Shown here in pieces: positions 8,449 to 15,713 of a stretch of DNA of 64,000 nucleotides. This stretch comes from Haloarcula halophila. GTDB taxonomy: Archaea; Halobacteriota; Halobacteria; Halobacteriales; Haloarculaceae. The first letter of the stretch is position 1. Every line of letters begins with the position of its first letter. The position numbers were made by a program, and so were the translations under genes. The stretch lies in contig NZ_CP119559.1 in NCBI RefSeq assembly GCF_029278565.1, forward strand, positions 434,001 to 498,000, in the 5' to 3' direction. Below the pieces are notes generated by a model. The model had not been told where the DNA came from, did not search any database, and was given only the letters and a program-made list of their open reading frames with translations.

Positions 8449-8510
8449 TTAACCAACAAGGCGGTGGTTCGGGGCGCGTGTTGGTTAACACGCTTCGCGT
8501 TTCACTTTCA
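8449..8510. promoter_or_regulatory. Overlapping inverted repeats upstream of the Orc1/Cdc6 gene (candidate origin)
   Basis: TTAACCAAC (8449-8457) pairs with GTTGGTTAA (8480-8488), and GCGTGTT (8476-8482) pairs with AACACGC (8487-8493). A degenerate CTTCGCGTTTCA follows at 8493-8504, related to the repeats downstream of the gene. An AT-rich patch lies near 8340-8390. The 449-base gap 8114-8562 between divergent genes holds no supported gene and has the usual layout of a haloarchaeal origin beside an initiator gene. Origin function is inference. Confidence 0.45.
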
Positions 8511-8562
8511 CTCCGGACGGATCGGTCTTATCACCCTCCCCGGCCGACACGACAGATACCAT

Positions 8563-9557
8563 ATGATTACCGACGCCCGCGCTTTACGCACTGACACTGT
8601 CCCACAGGACCTCTATCACCGCGACGGCCAGATCGATCATCTCTCTGCCGTGCTGGACCCGACCGGCTTCGACGCACCCGAGTCGGTGACGATCTTTGGT
8701 CCCAGCGGCGCCGGAAAGACGACGCTCGCGAAGTACGTCCTCGGGCAGTTGCGCCGTGAAACACTCGATGTGCGCTGGGGCTACGTCGACTGCATCGCCG
8801 ATCCGACAGAGGCCGCGGCGTTGCACCAGTTGATCCGCGAGGTCGGGCTGGGAGCCGATCTCCGGCGCGAGGGCACCCCGCGGTCCGAGGCGCTCGATCG
8901 ATTGCGGACCGCCGACGAGCATATCATCGCGGTGCTGGACGAGGTCGGTGTCGCCGACGAGGAACTGCTGTTAGCGCTGTCGAACGTCCCGGGGTGTCCC
9001 TCATTTGCATCACGGTCGACGAGGACGAGTGGCTCGCCGAACTGTCCCAGCCCGCGATCTCGCGGATGCAATCGACACAGACACTGCGGCTGGACAAGTA
9101 CAGTCAGGCCGAACTGGTCGATATCCTGGCGAGTCGGGTCGCCCACGGGTTGATCCGGAGTCGCGTCGATGACAACGCGATCGCACGCATTGCGGATATC
9201 GCTGCCGGGAACGCTCGCCACGCGATCACGGTGCTCCGGTGGGCGGCCCAGCAGGTCGCCGGGCGCGATCGCGCGCACCTGACTGTCGACGTCGTCGAGG
9301 CGGTCGCGCCCGATGCCGAGGCGGATATGCAGCGACGCCGGGTCCGGTCGCTGGGCACGCATCAACGACTGTTATTCGAGATCATCAACGAGGCCGGCGA
9401 GTTGGACGGCGAGACGGTCCATGCACGGTACGAGGCGCGGTGTGACGCTCCGAAAAGCCGGACGACGCGGTGGCGATATCTGAAAAGTCTGGAGCAGTAC
9501 GAGCTGATCGAGAGTCGTGGCCAGGGGCGCGGCACCGATTACGTTTCACTCCTGTAA
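8563..9557 (+). pseudogene. Orc1/Cdc6-like replication initiator, frameshifted
   Basis: The first part (ATG 8563) has Walker A GPSGAGKTT (residues 46-54) and Walker B VLDEV (124-128). The second part, in another frame, has sensor-type IDIAAGNARHAITVLRWAA-like lid helices and a C-terminal winged helix ending GRGTDYVSLL. The frames join if one G is added to the four-G run at 8991-8994 (NVPGVSLICITVDED). Intact length would be about 331 residues, short for Orc1/Cdc6 but usual for the divergent plasmid and viral copies. Programmed frameshifting cannot be excluded. As written, only a truncated ATPase fragment would be made. Confidence 0.75.
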
Positions 9558-9573
9558 TCGCCAGAGGGGGGTA

Positions 9574-9681
9574 CTTCGTTGCACTTCGTTTCATCTTCGT
9601 TTCACTGCTGTTCTGCGGGGGTTGGCAGGTTTGAGCGTCTAATTTTCGAGGTAGGTTTGGGTGAGTTTTGACTTCGTTTCA
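9574..9681. repeat. Iterated CTTCGTTTCA elements (ORB-like) after the initiator gene
   Basis: CTTCGTTGCA (9574-9583), CTTCGTTTCA (9584-9593) and CTTCGTTTCA (9595-9604) are in tandem, with a fourth exact copy at 9672-9681. The reverse complement TGAAACGAAG resembles half of the archaeal origin recognition box (GGAAACGAAG-type), and a G-rich run (9565-9571, the C-string of the other strand) flanks the array. Iterons beside an Orc1/Cdc6 gene are typical origin architecture. No replication activity is shown by sequence alone. Confidence 0.55.
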
Positions 9682-9726
9682 CGCGCCCCGGTTAGTCCCT
9701 TTAGGCCCCCGTCGGTCGGGTCTGGT

Positions 9727-9975
9727 ATGCAACGCAGTCAGACGCCCGATCGCGTGGAGCGAGAGAAGATCGAAGGTATCCAGACGAAAATCTCGATCTA
9801 CCACCGCGATCCCGAGTACGCGGTTCGAATCGAAGTGGATCGGCTGGACCGCTGGGAGTTCGGGATCGACGACGACGGAGTCGCGACGTTGCTGTCGACG
9901 AGCTTAGGGTCGCGGGAAGTTCCTGACTGGTTGGACGAGTCACTGGCCGGGATGGGTATTGAGGTCGACGTATGA
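9727..9975 (+). CDS. Small hypothetical protein with W-x5-DDDG and PDWLDE motif
   Basis: The 82-residue protein starts at ATG 9727. It is acidic and ends with REVPDWLDESLAGMG. The layout (strand, WEFGIDDDGVATLL, then P-x-WLD-helix) matches the chromosomal gene at 27325, which has WRVDVTRNGDSEIV and TPEWLDDVVARL. The two are probably distant members of one small haloarchaeal family of unknown function. Its stop overlaps the next ATG (ATGA). Confidence 0.62.
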   Translation: MQRSQTPDRVEREKIEGIQTKISIYHRDPEYAVRIEVDRLDRWEFGIDDDGVATLLSTSLGSREVPDWLDESLAGMGIEVDV

Positions 9976-10126
9976 AAGTGGGCGCCGGTGAGGGGAAGTG
10001 TCGGTCAGTGACATGGCCCGGCCCCCACTGGGGTGTCGGTGGCGGCGTTAAAAAGTGTGGTGAGATCGGCCTGGAGACCGAGACGGGTCCCTACGATCGA
10101 GAGGTCGACGCATGAAAGCGGGCGCC
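9961..10126. repeat. Imperfect duplication with 140-base period
   Basis: 9961-9986 (GAGGTCGACGTATGAAAGTG and six more bases) recurs at 10101-10126 with two substitutions, and weaker similarity continues about 30 bases (AGTGTCG...ATGGC). Each copy carries a gene end (-EVDV or -EVDA), a stop and an overlapping ATG. It looks like a local tandem duplication of a gene junction. Confidence 0.5.
9972..10115 (+). CDS. 47-residue microprotein, possible
   Basis: The frame starts at an ATG overlapping the previous stop and ends at a stop overlapping another ATG, both as ATGA. It encodes a glycine-rich peptide starting MKVGAGEGKCRSVTW. The frame after it (from 10112) begins with the related MKAGAIWGECRVTMARRGAH but runs on without a nearby stop. 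Coupled overlaps at both ends are the only support, and the composition is not clearly protein-like. Confidence 0.3.
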   Translation: MKVGAGEGKCRSVTWPGPHWGVGGGVKKCGEIGLETETGPYDREVDA

Positions 10127-10208
10127 ATCTGGGGGGAGTGTCGAGTAACGATGGCTCGACGTGGCGCCCATCGGACGATAATCGCCGGAGGGGATAAAGT
10201 TGCCGCAG

Positions 10209-10391
10209 TCAGATCCGGCGGACGTTCGCCAGTGCCTCGCGGCCGGTTTCCTTCCAGCGACAGCCGTTCCACATGGACTCGACACGCTCAAACCGGCCGT
10301 CACTGCGTGGCTCGAACTCGACGCGCCGTTTCGGCCCGCGGACGGGCTGGTAGACGAACCCGTGGGCGTCGGCGACAGTTCGGTCGTTCAT
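10209..10391 (-). CDS. Small hypothetical protein, second gene of a leftward pair
   Basis: The 60-residue protein begins MNDRTVADAHGFVYQPVRGP and ends MWNGCRWKETGREALANVRR. Its start overlaps the stop of the 58-residue gene upstream (ATGA), which supports both. The pattern of charged strands and a Trp-rich turn suggests a small beta fold. Function is unknown. The longer rightward open frame across this region has no coding support. Confidence 0.5.
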   Translation of the reverse strand: MNDRTVADAHGFVYQPVRGPKRRVEFEPRSDGRFERVESMWNGCRWKETGREALANVRRI

Positions 10392-10564
10392 GCCAACCGG
10401 TGGATCGTGTCTTCGGACAGTTCGGCGATCGTGCGGAACGCGCCCCAGTCGGCCATGAACGACTGGTGGTCGGTGACGATCGTGGCGACGGTAGTTCGGC
10501 CAGTGGTCGATTCGAGTGCATCCGTGCCGACAGGTTTACTAGTCGGCGTGACAGATTTGCTCAT
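10388..10564 (-). CDS. Small hypothetical protein, first gene of a leftward pair
   Basis: The 58-residue protein starts at ATG 10564 (MSKSVTPTSKPVGTDALEST) and ends with a predicted helix (FRTIAELSEDTIHRLA). It is translationally coupled to the next gene by ATGA. A disordered Thr/Ser-rich start followed by helices would suit a small regulator or antitoxin, but no family is recognised. Confidence 0.48.
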   Translation of the reverse strand: MSKSVTPTSKPVGTDALESTTGRTTVATIVTDHQSFMADWGAFRTIAELSEDTIHRLA

Positions 10565-10683
10565 GGTTCTTGCAACAGGAACCGACGCGCCTGGCCTGCT
10601 GGAGACAGGTCGGGCGAGCATCACTCATTCGTGATAATCGCCCAGCAGCGCGTCTGTTCCTACTCGATAGTAATCACTGCCAG

Positions 10684-11142
10684 CCACTTAGTGATTTCGT
10701 TTGTCTACGAAAATAACGACACCCTAATCGTTAGTTGCGTCAGCAATACGCTCCAGGCCCTTGTCCGTGATAAAGTAGTAAGCCCGCCGAGAGGAACTGT
10801 CGCCGGAGATTTCGGTGATTTCTCCATCACGAAGATTTCCAGTATCGACCTTGAACAAGTCGCCGTCTTCCACGAGGTCGCTCAGGATGTTCTGCATCGT
10901 CCGGTAGGAGAACGTCACCCTGTGTTCTCGATTGAGACCCGCCCAGATTGCAAGAGGAGGGAGCGGAATATTCTTCTCCGCGATGAACTCAAGAACCAAC
11001 TCTCTGCGGGCCTCTGGCGGCATATCTCCACCGTCGGCCACTTCGTGTTTATTCCCACCGAATATTACGGAATGCGTGTTACTTACGCAATTTACGCTTG
11101 GCACGTTCATATTTGCATTAGTCTACGCAAACTACTAAGTGG
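10684..11142. promoter_or_regulatory. Inverted CCACTTAGT sites flanking a winged-helix gene
   Basis: CCACTTAGT (10684-10692) and its reverse complement ACTAAGTGG (11134-11142) lie on either side of the gene at 10724-11023. Each has a GTCTACG nearby (10703-10709 and 11121-11127), and the outer one forms a partial dyad TAGTCTACGCAAACTA. The promoter-side site is well placed for autoregulation by the winged-helix protein. Region 11024-11260 holds no other feature that I can support. Confidence 0.4.
10724..11023 (-). CDS. Winged-helix transcription regulator
   Basis: The 99-residue protein starts at ATG 11023 (MPPEARRELVLEFIAEKNIP), chosen because GGTGGAG lies just upstream; an ATG at 11110 would add an unlikely leader. 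Helices 5-60 with SYRTMQNILSDLVEDGDLFK form the recognition part, and RRAYYFITDKGLERIA is the wing and last helix. It fits the small MarR/PhiH-like repressors common in haloarchaeal viruses and plasmids. Symmetric sites on both sides suggest autoregulation. Confidence 0.72.
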   Translation of the reverse strand: MPPEARRELVLEFIAEKNIPLPPLAIWAGLNREHRVTFSYRTMQNILSDLVEDGDLFKVDTGNLRDGEITEISGDSSSRRAYYFITDKGLERIADATND

Positions 11143-11260
11143 TTGGGGTAGAGACTGTTGGAGCAAGGCCGACGCGGCGCTGTCGAACTCGTCTCGCGAA
11201 AAACGGCGAGTGCGGCACCGTGGTACCAACACGGATGCCGCGTCGGTCTACCCGCGACCT

Positions 11261-11857
11261 ATGCCAAACCACACGCTCACGGGCCAAAAAGCCCCCCGAC
11301 GATTCGCGCACCGCTCGCCCAGTAACCGAGACCTACCGGAGGGGACGTGTCCCGTCTGTGACGAGCCGATCGCGTCGATCGCGTCGGACCCGCGCCGGAC
11401 TGTTGCCCCCTGCGGGCACGCCCTCGCTGACCGACCACTCCGATCGATTATGCCAGACCAATCCGACAGTGACGCGCATCGACTGCTAACCGACGGCGGC
11501 CCCGAAGCCTGCCAGCAGTGTGGCGAACAGGACTGGGGCACCGGCCCGCAGTTTGGACGGCTCAAATGTGGCTCCTGTGGCTGGACCCCACCGAAGGAAC
11601 GCCGAGAAGAGATCAGCCGATCGCTCGCGAGCACCGACGACGAAACCGAATACGAAGTGCGCTTCGAGTGGACCGACAACGACGGACTCCCGTCGACGGA
11701 CTCGATCGACGTGACCGCGACCTCGGAGGACAACGCCCGCGATATCGCGAAAGACCGGCTCGCCACCGAGTGGTTCCTGAGCGACAACGAGATCGACGAC
11801 CTGACCATCCGGCCCAAGACGGCTCGAACTGACGGCGGCGACGGAGGGGACCGATGA
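11261..11857 (+). CDS. Zinc-finger protein of unknown function (first of a three-gene operon)
   Basis: A 198-residue protein with two zinc-binding pairs: CPVCDEP (plus C-G-H downstream) in the N-terminal 60 residues and CQQCGEQDWG with KCGSCGW around residues 85-105. An acidic beta C-terminal domain follows. An in-frame ATG at 11450 (MPDQSDSDAHRLLTDGG) could be the true start, removing the first finger; I cannot decide between them. The stop overlaps the next gene start (ATGA). Proteins containing LLTDGG are common on haloarchaeal plasmids. Confidence 0.6.
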   Translation: MPNHTLTGQKAPRRFAHRSPSNRDLPEGTCPVCDEPIASIASDPRRTVAPCGHALADRPLRSIMPDQSDSDAHRLLTDGGPEACQQCGEQDWGTGPQFGRLKCGSCGWTPPKERREEISRSLASTDDETEYEVRFEWTDNDGLPSTDSIDVTATSEDNARDIAKDRLATEWFLSDNEIDDLTIRPKTARTDGGDGGDR

Positions 11858-13083
11858 CTGACCTGCCCGTCGCCTGTTTCAACCCCGACTGTGACGAGCG
11901 GTTCGAGACAGTCGAGGACATGGTCGCGGTTCCGGGCAGCGATGGGCAGTCGCCGCGAAACTTCTGTGAGTCGTGTGCCGATCGCATCCAGCGCGGGCCG
12001 CCGATCGCGGACGGCGGCGTGCCCGACGACGTGGTCCACGAACGCACCGACCGGGACGTGACTGCCCTCTCGAAGGCCGCGCTCGTGGCCGAGTGGTCCG
12101 AAATCTGTGAGAATCTCCGCCATATGCACCACGGCGAAGAAGGCCATACTGCCGCCGTCGATCGGCGACACGAGCTGTGGAACGAGATGCGCGCCCGGAC
12201 CGATGCCGACCCACCCGAGTGTCCCGAGTGTGACGGGACGCGCTGGACGCAGGGGATGGGGCAGCCCAAACACTGCACGCAGTGTGGGTTCGCACTCGAC
12301 GAACGCCACCAGGAGACGATCGAGGCCGTCGACGCCTACTGGGAGACCGTGCAGTCGGTGCCCGAGGACCAGCGGCTCGTCACCGATGGCGGCCCACTGG
12401 TCGAGGATATGTATTCGGAACTCGATACGGTGTTCGCCCGCTACAACGACCTGGTCGTCGCCGAACCCGAGACCGTCGTCGCGTTGCTGATCAACATGGC
12501 CGACGGCCTGCGGGACAAGTTCGGACTCACGGTGCGCCCGCGCCACATCGGCGAGGGGAAACACGTCGTCTACGTCGGCGGCGAGGACGTGGCTGGCTTC
12601 CTGGAGCTCGAACGCGATCCCGACACCGGCCACATCATCGAGGAAGACATGCCCGAAGGGATGGAGCCCGAGCCGGTTCGAGACGACCACGACATCGTGC
12701 CCGACGGCGGCCAGATTGAGGTCTGCCCGCGGTGCGATAAGGCCAAGCTCCGAGCCCGGAATCCCGGAGCCGTGAGTTCGGGCACGACAGAGACCGCTCA
12801 ACAGTATCGCTGTGCGAACTGTGGCAACCTGTGTGACGAGCCGGCCCGACGCGAGCCCAAGCACGATCCCGACCTGTCGGGGCTGGCGGGCGTCCTCGAC
12901 GACGCCGGCCCGGACATGGTGACCGACGGCGGGCGGGATCAGTTCCCGTGTGTCCTGTGTGGTGCCCGCTACGGCGACCGCGGGGCGGCGCTGCGGTGTT
13001 GTTCCGCGTCCGCTCGGGAGAACCAGCCGACCGAAGCCACGCACGAGCAGGTCCGGGACGCGGTCGGGAGGGTCGACCGATGA
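11854..13083 (+). CDS. Multi-zinc-ribbon protein, hypothetical
   Basis: The 409-residue protein contains four putative zinc ribbons: CFNPDC with CESC (about 8-42), CPEC with CTQC (about 125-150), CPRC with CANC (about 290-325) and CVLC near the end (about 368). Between the second and third is an alpha/beta region (VVALLINMADGLRDKFGL) that could be a compact domain. LVTDGGP-type linkers recur three times, suggesting growth by module addition. It probably binds nucleic acid or scaffolds a complex; no enzyme motif is seen. Confidence 0.65.
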   Translation: MTDLPVACFNPDCDERFETVEDMVAVPGSDGQSPRNFCESCADRIQRGPPIADGGVPDDVVHERTDRDVTALSKAALVAEWSEICENLRHMHHGEEGHTAAVDRRHELWNEMRARTDADPPECPECDGTRWTQGMGQPKHCTQCGFALDERHQETIEAVDAYWETVQSVPEDQRLVTDGGPLVEDMYSELDTVFARYNDLVVAEPETVVALLINMADGLRDKFGLTVRPRHIGEGKHVVYVGGEDVAGFLELERDPDTGHIIEEDMPEGMEPEPVRDDHDIVPDGGQIEVCPRCDKAKLRARNPGAVSSGTTETAQQYRCANCGNLCDEPARREPKHDPDLSGLAGVLDDAGPDMVTDGGRDQFPCVLCGARYGDRGAALRCCSASARENQPTEATHEQVRDAVGRVDR

Positions 13084-13658
13084 TCGACTGGCCTGCCGGC
13101 TTCGAGCGCACGCCGACTCGCCGTCGCGAGCCGAACCGGAACTTCAGTGCAGACCTAAGCGACACCACGGAAGCGCTGGCTGCCGAGATGGATCGGCTCG
13201 GCGCCGACGAGTGGCGGGCGAGTATCGCGAACTCGCACACGAAGTCGAACACGTTGCCGCGCTACGACGCCAACCCCGACGATCCTGGGTTCGTGCTGTA
13301 CTGGACGAGGAGTGGTCAGCAGTTCGCGGTCGCGTGTGATGCATACTCGCGGCTCCGCGACAACGTCCGCGAGGTCTACCTATGGATCAACGAGACCCGG
13401 ATGCGGGGGACCCGTGCGGTCGTGACTGGTGAATCCGAGTTCGCGGCCGCGAAGCTTCCCAGCGGCGACGACGAGGCGGTCGTGGTGAGTGCGCCACCGC
13501 ATGAGGTGCTGGACGTGTCACCCGAGGCGCCCGAGTCGGTCGTCGAGGCCGCCTACCGGGCGAAGATCAAGGAGGTTCATCCCGACAACGGTGGCGATCG
13601 CGAGGAGTTCCAGCGGGTGAAACGGGCGAAAGAGCGACTGGTCGGAGGTGATGCGTGA
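13080..13658 (+). CDS. J-domain (DnaJ-like) protein on the mobile element
   Basis: The 192-residue protein ends in a J domain: helix VVEAAYRAKIKEV, His-Pro-Asp at 167-169, then the charged helix EEFQRVKRAKERL. The N-terminal 130 residues form an unrelated alpha/beta domain. J domains stimulate the ATPase of DnaK; viruses use them to recruit the host chaperone for replication or assembly. The start overlaps the previous stop (ATGA) and the next start overlaps its own stop (TGATG), so it belongs to the operon 11261-13902. Confidence 0.75.
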   Translation: MIDWPAGFERTPTRRREPNRNFSADLSDTTEALAAEMDRLGADEWRASIANSHTKSNTLPRYDANPDDPGFVLYWTRSGQQFAVACDAYSRLRDNVREVYLWINETRMRGTRAVVTGESEFAAAKLPSGDDEAVVVSAPPHEVLDVSPEAPESVVEAAYRAKIKEVHPDNGGDREEFQRVKRAKERLVGGDA

Positions 13659-13816
13659 TGGCCAGTAGTCCCCACCAGCAGACCGACGCCTACGTCGGCA
13701 ACTGCGAGGACTGTGTGTTCGTCGCCACCGGTGCGGAGGCGTTCGTTCGTCGGAAGGCGTCGATCCACATCAAGCGGACGGGCCATCGGCTCGCCGTCCG
13801 GGAGGACAGCAGATGA
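13658..13816 (+). CDS. Small zinc-binding-like protein
   Basis: The 52-residue protein (MASSPHQQTDAYVGNCEDC...) has one C-x2-C pair and two downstream histidines (SIHIKRTGHR), a possible single zinc finger. Start and stop overlap both neighbours. It is typical of operon-embedded microgenes in haloarchaeal elements. Function is unknown. Confidence 0.55.
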   Translation: MASSPHQQTDAYVGNCEDCVFVATGAEAFVRRKASIHIKRTGHRLAVREDSR

Positions 13817-13902
13817 TCAAGGAGGCTGCGATCCTCTTGGGGCTCATGCTTGGCACCGCTATCGGACTAGATCTGCTTGAGCGCTTGCTGTTTGGATATT
13901 GA
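13813..13902 (+). CDS. 29-residue single-span membrane peptide
   Basis: The ATG overlaps the previous stop (ATGA). The peptide MIKEAAILLGLMLGTAIGLD and the following LLERLLFGY form one hydrophobic helix. A coupled start and clear membrane character support it despite its length. It could be a small viral membrane protein or a toxin-like peptide. Confidence 0.4.
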   Translation: MIKEAAILLGLMLGTAIGLDLLERLLFGY

Positions 13903-14080
13903 AGCCGACTCGTAGTTCCAATAGACCCCCACAGTGGTGAAAAGCGGGTGCAAGTCCCGCTGGGTCCATCGGTCGCGTCCCGCGCCAGGATACCAATCTC
14001 TCGCGGGGCGCGGCCACCTGTTAGAGACCCATGTTTGCATACACAGAGCCGACTGTTGGAACTTACGGAGGTGTCGCCCG

Positions 14081-15139
14081 GTGAGCGCTCCACCAGGCGA
14101 GGACCCCGCGGAGATGAGCGTCCGCGAGGTCTACGAGATGTTTCTGGACGCCAAGCAACTCGATTACACTGAGGAGACGCTTCGAGACTATGAGACGCGT
14201 CTTCGCCAGTTCGTTGAGTGGGCCGACGACCAGGACGATATCGAGACGATCGCCGACGTGACTGGCTGGCATCTGGAGCAGTTCAAGCTGTTCAGACAGG
14301 GCCAGGACCTGGCCCCGACGACGATCAAGGGCCAGATGACGGCGCTGAAGGTCTGGCTGGAGTACGCAGCTGGCATCGAAGCCGTCGACGAGATGTTGCC
14401 CTACCGAGTGAATATCCCGAAACTGACCCAGACCGACGAGACCGACGATACGCTGTTAGATGTCGACGACGCGAAGCGCTTGCTGGAACACTACCGCGAG
14501 TCTCGTGTCGAGTTCGCGTCTGAGCGCCATATCATCCTCGAACTGGTGTGGTTCACTGGGGCTCGGCTGGGAGGGATTCGGGCACTCGATCTTGAGGATT
14601 ACCACTCCGAGGATCAGTTTGTCCGATTCTCCCACCGGCTGGAGGGTGAGGCGACGCCGTTGAAGAAAAAGCTCGATGGTGAGCGGCCAGTCGGCCTCCC
14701 TGATGAGACCTGCGAGGCGCTGGATGCATATATCGAGCACGTCCGCACGGAGAAACGCGATGACGGGGGTCGGAGACCGCTGTTGTGTGGCCGGCAGGGC
14801 CGGCCAGCGGCCTCGACGCTCCAGAACTGGATGTACCACGCGACGCTGCCGTGTACTGCTGGGTCCTGTCCCCACGGGAAGGAGCCGCGAACCTGTGACT
14901 GGACCGAGCGGAACCAGGCCAGCAAATGTCCGTCGTCGCGATCGCCCCACCAGGTCCGAACCGGCAGCATCACCTGGCAACTGAACTGCGGCGGGTCGTA
15001 CGAGGCCGTCGGCCAACGTGCCAACTCCGACCCCGACACGCTCCGGCGCTACTACGACAAGGCCAGTGATGTCGAGAAACTGGAAGAACGCCGTCGCGAT
15101 TTCGTCGATCAGCTGAACTTTGAGACCGATGACAACTGA
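14081..15139 (+). CDS. Tyrosine integrase of the left element (XerC-like, zinc-knuckle type)
   Basis: The GTG at 14081 has GGAGGTG seven bases upstream, giving 352 residues. The N-terminal SAM-like core-binding domain spans about 10-115 and the catalytic domain 125-345, with Arg162 (FTGARLGG), His290-Gln-Val-Arg293 and Tyr324/325 (TLRRYYDK). A cysteine-rich insert (Cys258, 263, 272, 283) lies immediately before the His-x-x-Arg box and could bind zinc. The related integrase at 25865 has the same insert. It ends 58 bases before the direct repeat and is transcribed toward it, as expected for an att-proximal integrase. Confidence 0.9.
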   Translation: MSAPPGEDPAEMSVREVYEMFLDAKQLDYTEETLRDYETRLRQFVEWADDQDDIETIADVTGWHLEQFKLFRQGQDLAPTTIKGQMTALKVWLEYAAGIEAVDEMLPYRVNIPKLTQTDETDDTLLDVDDAKRLLEHYRESRVEFASERHIILELVWFTGARLGGIRALDLEDYHSEDQFVRFSHRLEGEATPLKKKLDGERPVGLPDETCEALDAYIEHVRTEKRDDGGRRPLLCGRQGRPAASTLQNWMYHATLPCTAGSCPHGKEPRTCDWTERNQASKCPSSRSPHQVRTGSITWQLNCGGSYEAVGQRANSDPDTLRRYYDKASDVEKLEERRRDFVDQLNFETDDN

Positions 15140-15197
15140 CAGCACTACCACCGAGAGACGCATCGTTGATACCCGCACGAGTATCCGAAGTCCCGCT

Positions 15198-15320
15198 ATC
15201 CCTCCGACCCCATCTCGATCTTTAAATTTTCTAAAGGTAGCAGACATGTAGCGGCTATTTTCGGGTTTCTCAGAATACCCGATTTTCATACTCAAAGTTC
15301 TGATAAGTCGGGGTGGTCAG
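15198..15320. repeat. Attachment-site direct repeat, left copy
   Basis: This 123-base sequence recurs at 26950-27072 with two substitutions. It contains CTTTA-AATTTTC-TAAAG (15220-15236), five-base inverted arms around a seven-base spacer, the geometry of a tyrosine-recombinase core. In a tandem arrangement this copy is both the right end of the left element and the left end of the provirus. Its last bases include the possible GTG start of the HNH gene. Confidence 0.82.
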
Positions 15321-15582
15321 CGTGATTTTCGAGCCCCGTGTAGAGTTCGATCTCGACCACTATCCACGGCTCCGCGTGTGGGACTCGAAGGCTGGTCACG
15401 ACAGGTATCTCTACCTCCACCGGCTGACCGCCTACGCCCACGGCGACCTCGACGATCTCTGGTCTCCGCTCCACGTTCACCACGTCGATGAAGATCGCTG
15501 GAACAACGATCCCGACAACCTCGAAGCTCGGTCCCCAGCTGATCACACCGACTACCATCTCAACGGAGGTGCCCCTTCGTGA
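15313..15582 (+). CDS. HNH endonuclease, small
   Basis: The 89-residue protein has the HNH core in order: WSPLHVHHVDEDRWNN, DPDNLEA, then ADHTDYH. Small HNH proteins nick or cut double-stranded DNA and are frequent in viruses, where they aid genome processing, recombination or competition. The start is GTG 15313, inside the att repeat, or GTG 15322 just outside. It opens a chain of four genes with GTG starts and four-base overlaps. Confidence 0.78.
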   Translation: MVSVIFEPRVEFDLDHYPRLRVWDSKAGHDRYLYLHRLTAYAHGDLDDLWSPLHVHHVDEDRWNNDPDNLEARSPADHTDYHLNGGAPS

Positions 15583-15713
15583 GTCGATCGCCGTCTCGCG
15601 AAGACTGGCCGTTCCCAGCTGATGAGTTCGTTCGCGCCTCTCGCCTCCTGGAGGCTACCGACGAAGAAGTTCGTCGAGCTGTCCAGCGCGTCGAGGACGG
15701 TGATCGTCGGTGA
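15579..15713 (+). CDS. 44-residue hypothetical protein
   Basis: GTG start overlapping the HNH stop (GTGA). The sequence VSRSPSREDWPFPADEFVRA continues into a helix (ASRLLEATDEEVRRAVQRVE) that could be a small HTH or dimerisation element. It is coupled to the next gene through another GTGA overlap. Function unknown. Confidence 0.5.
   Translation: MSRSPSREDWPFPADEFVRASRLLEATDEEVRRAVQRVEDGDRR

Larger units (their letters stand above)
1..15320. mobile_element. Left integrative element (integrated plasmid or provirus), left end outside window
   Basis: This accessory block holds a membrane/secreted operon, regulators, cargo, an Orc1/Cdc6-like initiator with repeats, zinc-finger and J-domain proteins, and a terminal integrase (14081-15139) pointing at the direct repeat 15198-15320. 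The repeat is read as its right attachment site. No further copy of the repeat is visible to the left, so the left boundary is either beyond position 1 or diverged. The second recombinase at 5189-5794 means this block could itself be composite. The extent is inference. Confidence 0.5.

Noticed and set aside
8265-8459. Minus-strand 64-codon frame upstream of the Orc1/Cdc6 gene
   Set aside because: No coding-like composition, no coupling to neighbours, and it overlaps the inverted repeats of the candidate origin.
10112-11260. Plus-strand frame running from 10112 into the zinc-finger gene at 11261
   Set aside because: The upstream part is antisense to two coupled small genes and a winged-helix regulator and crosses low-GC intergenic DNA. 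Only the part from 11261 (or 11450) looks coding.
11248-13044. 598-codon open frame on the minus strand
   Set aside because: It is antisense to three overlapping zinc-finger/J-domain genes with proper ATGA coupling; long antisense frames are common in GC-rich haloarchaeal DNA and the peptide has no domain pattern.
13944-13967. T-arm-like GCGGG-TGCAAGT-CCCGC followed by TGGGTCC, as if the 3' end of a tRNA used as att site
   Set aside because: The T-loop has G in place of the conserved U55, no matching 5' acceptor strand or anticodon arm is present upstream, and the sequence is not repeated at the other element end.
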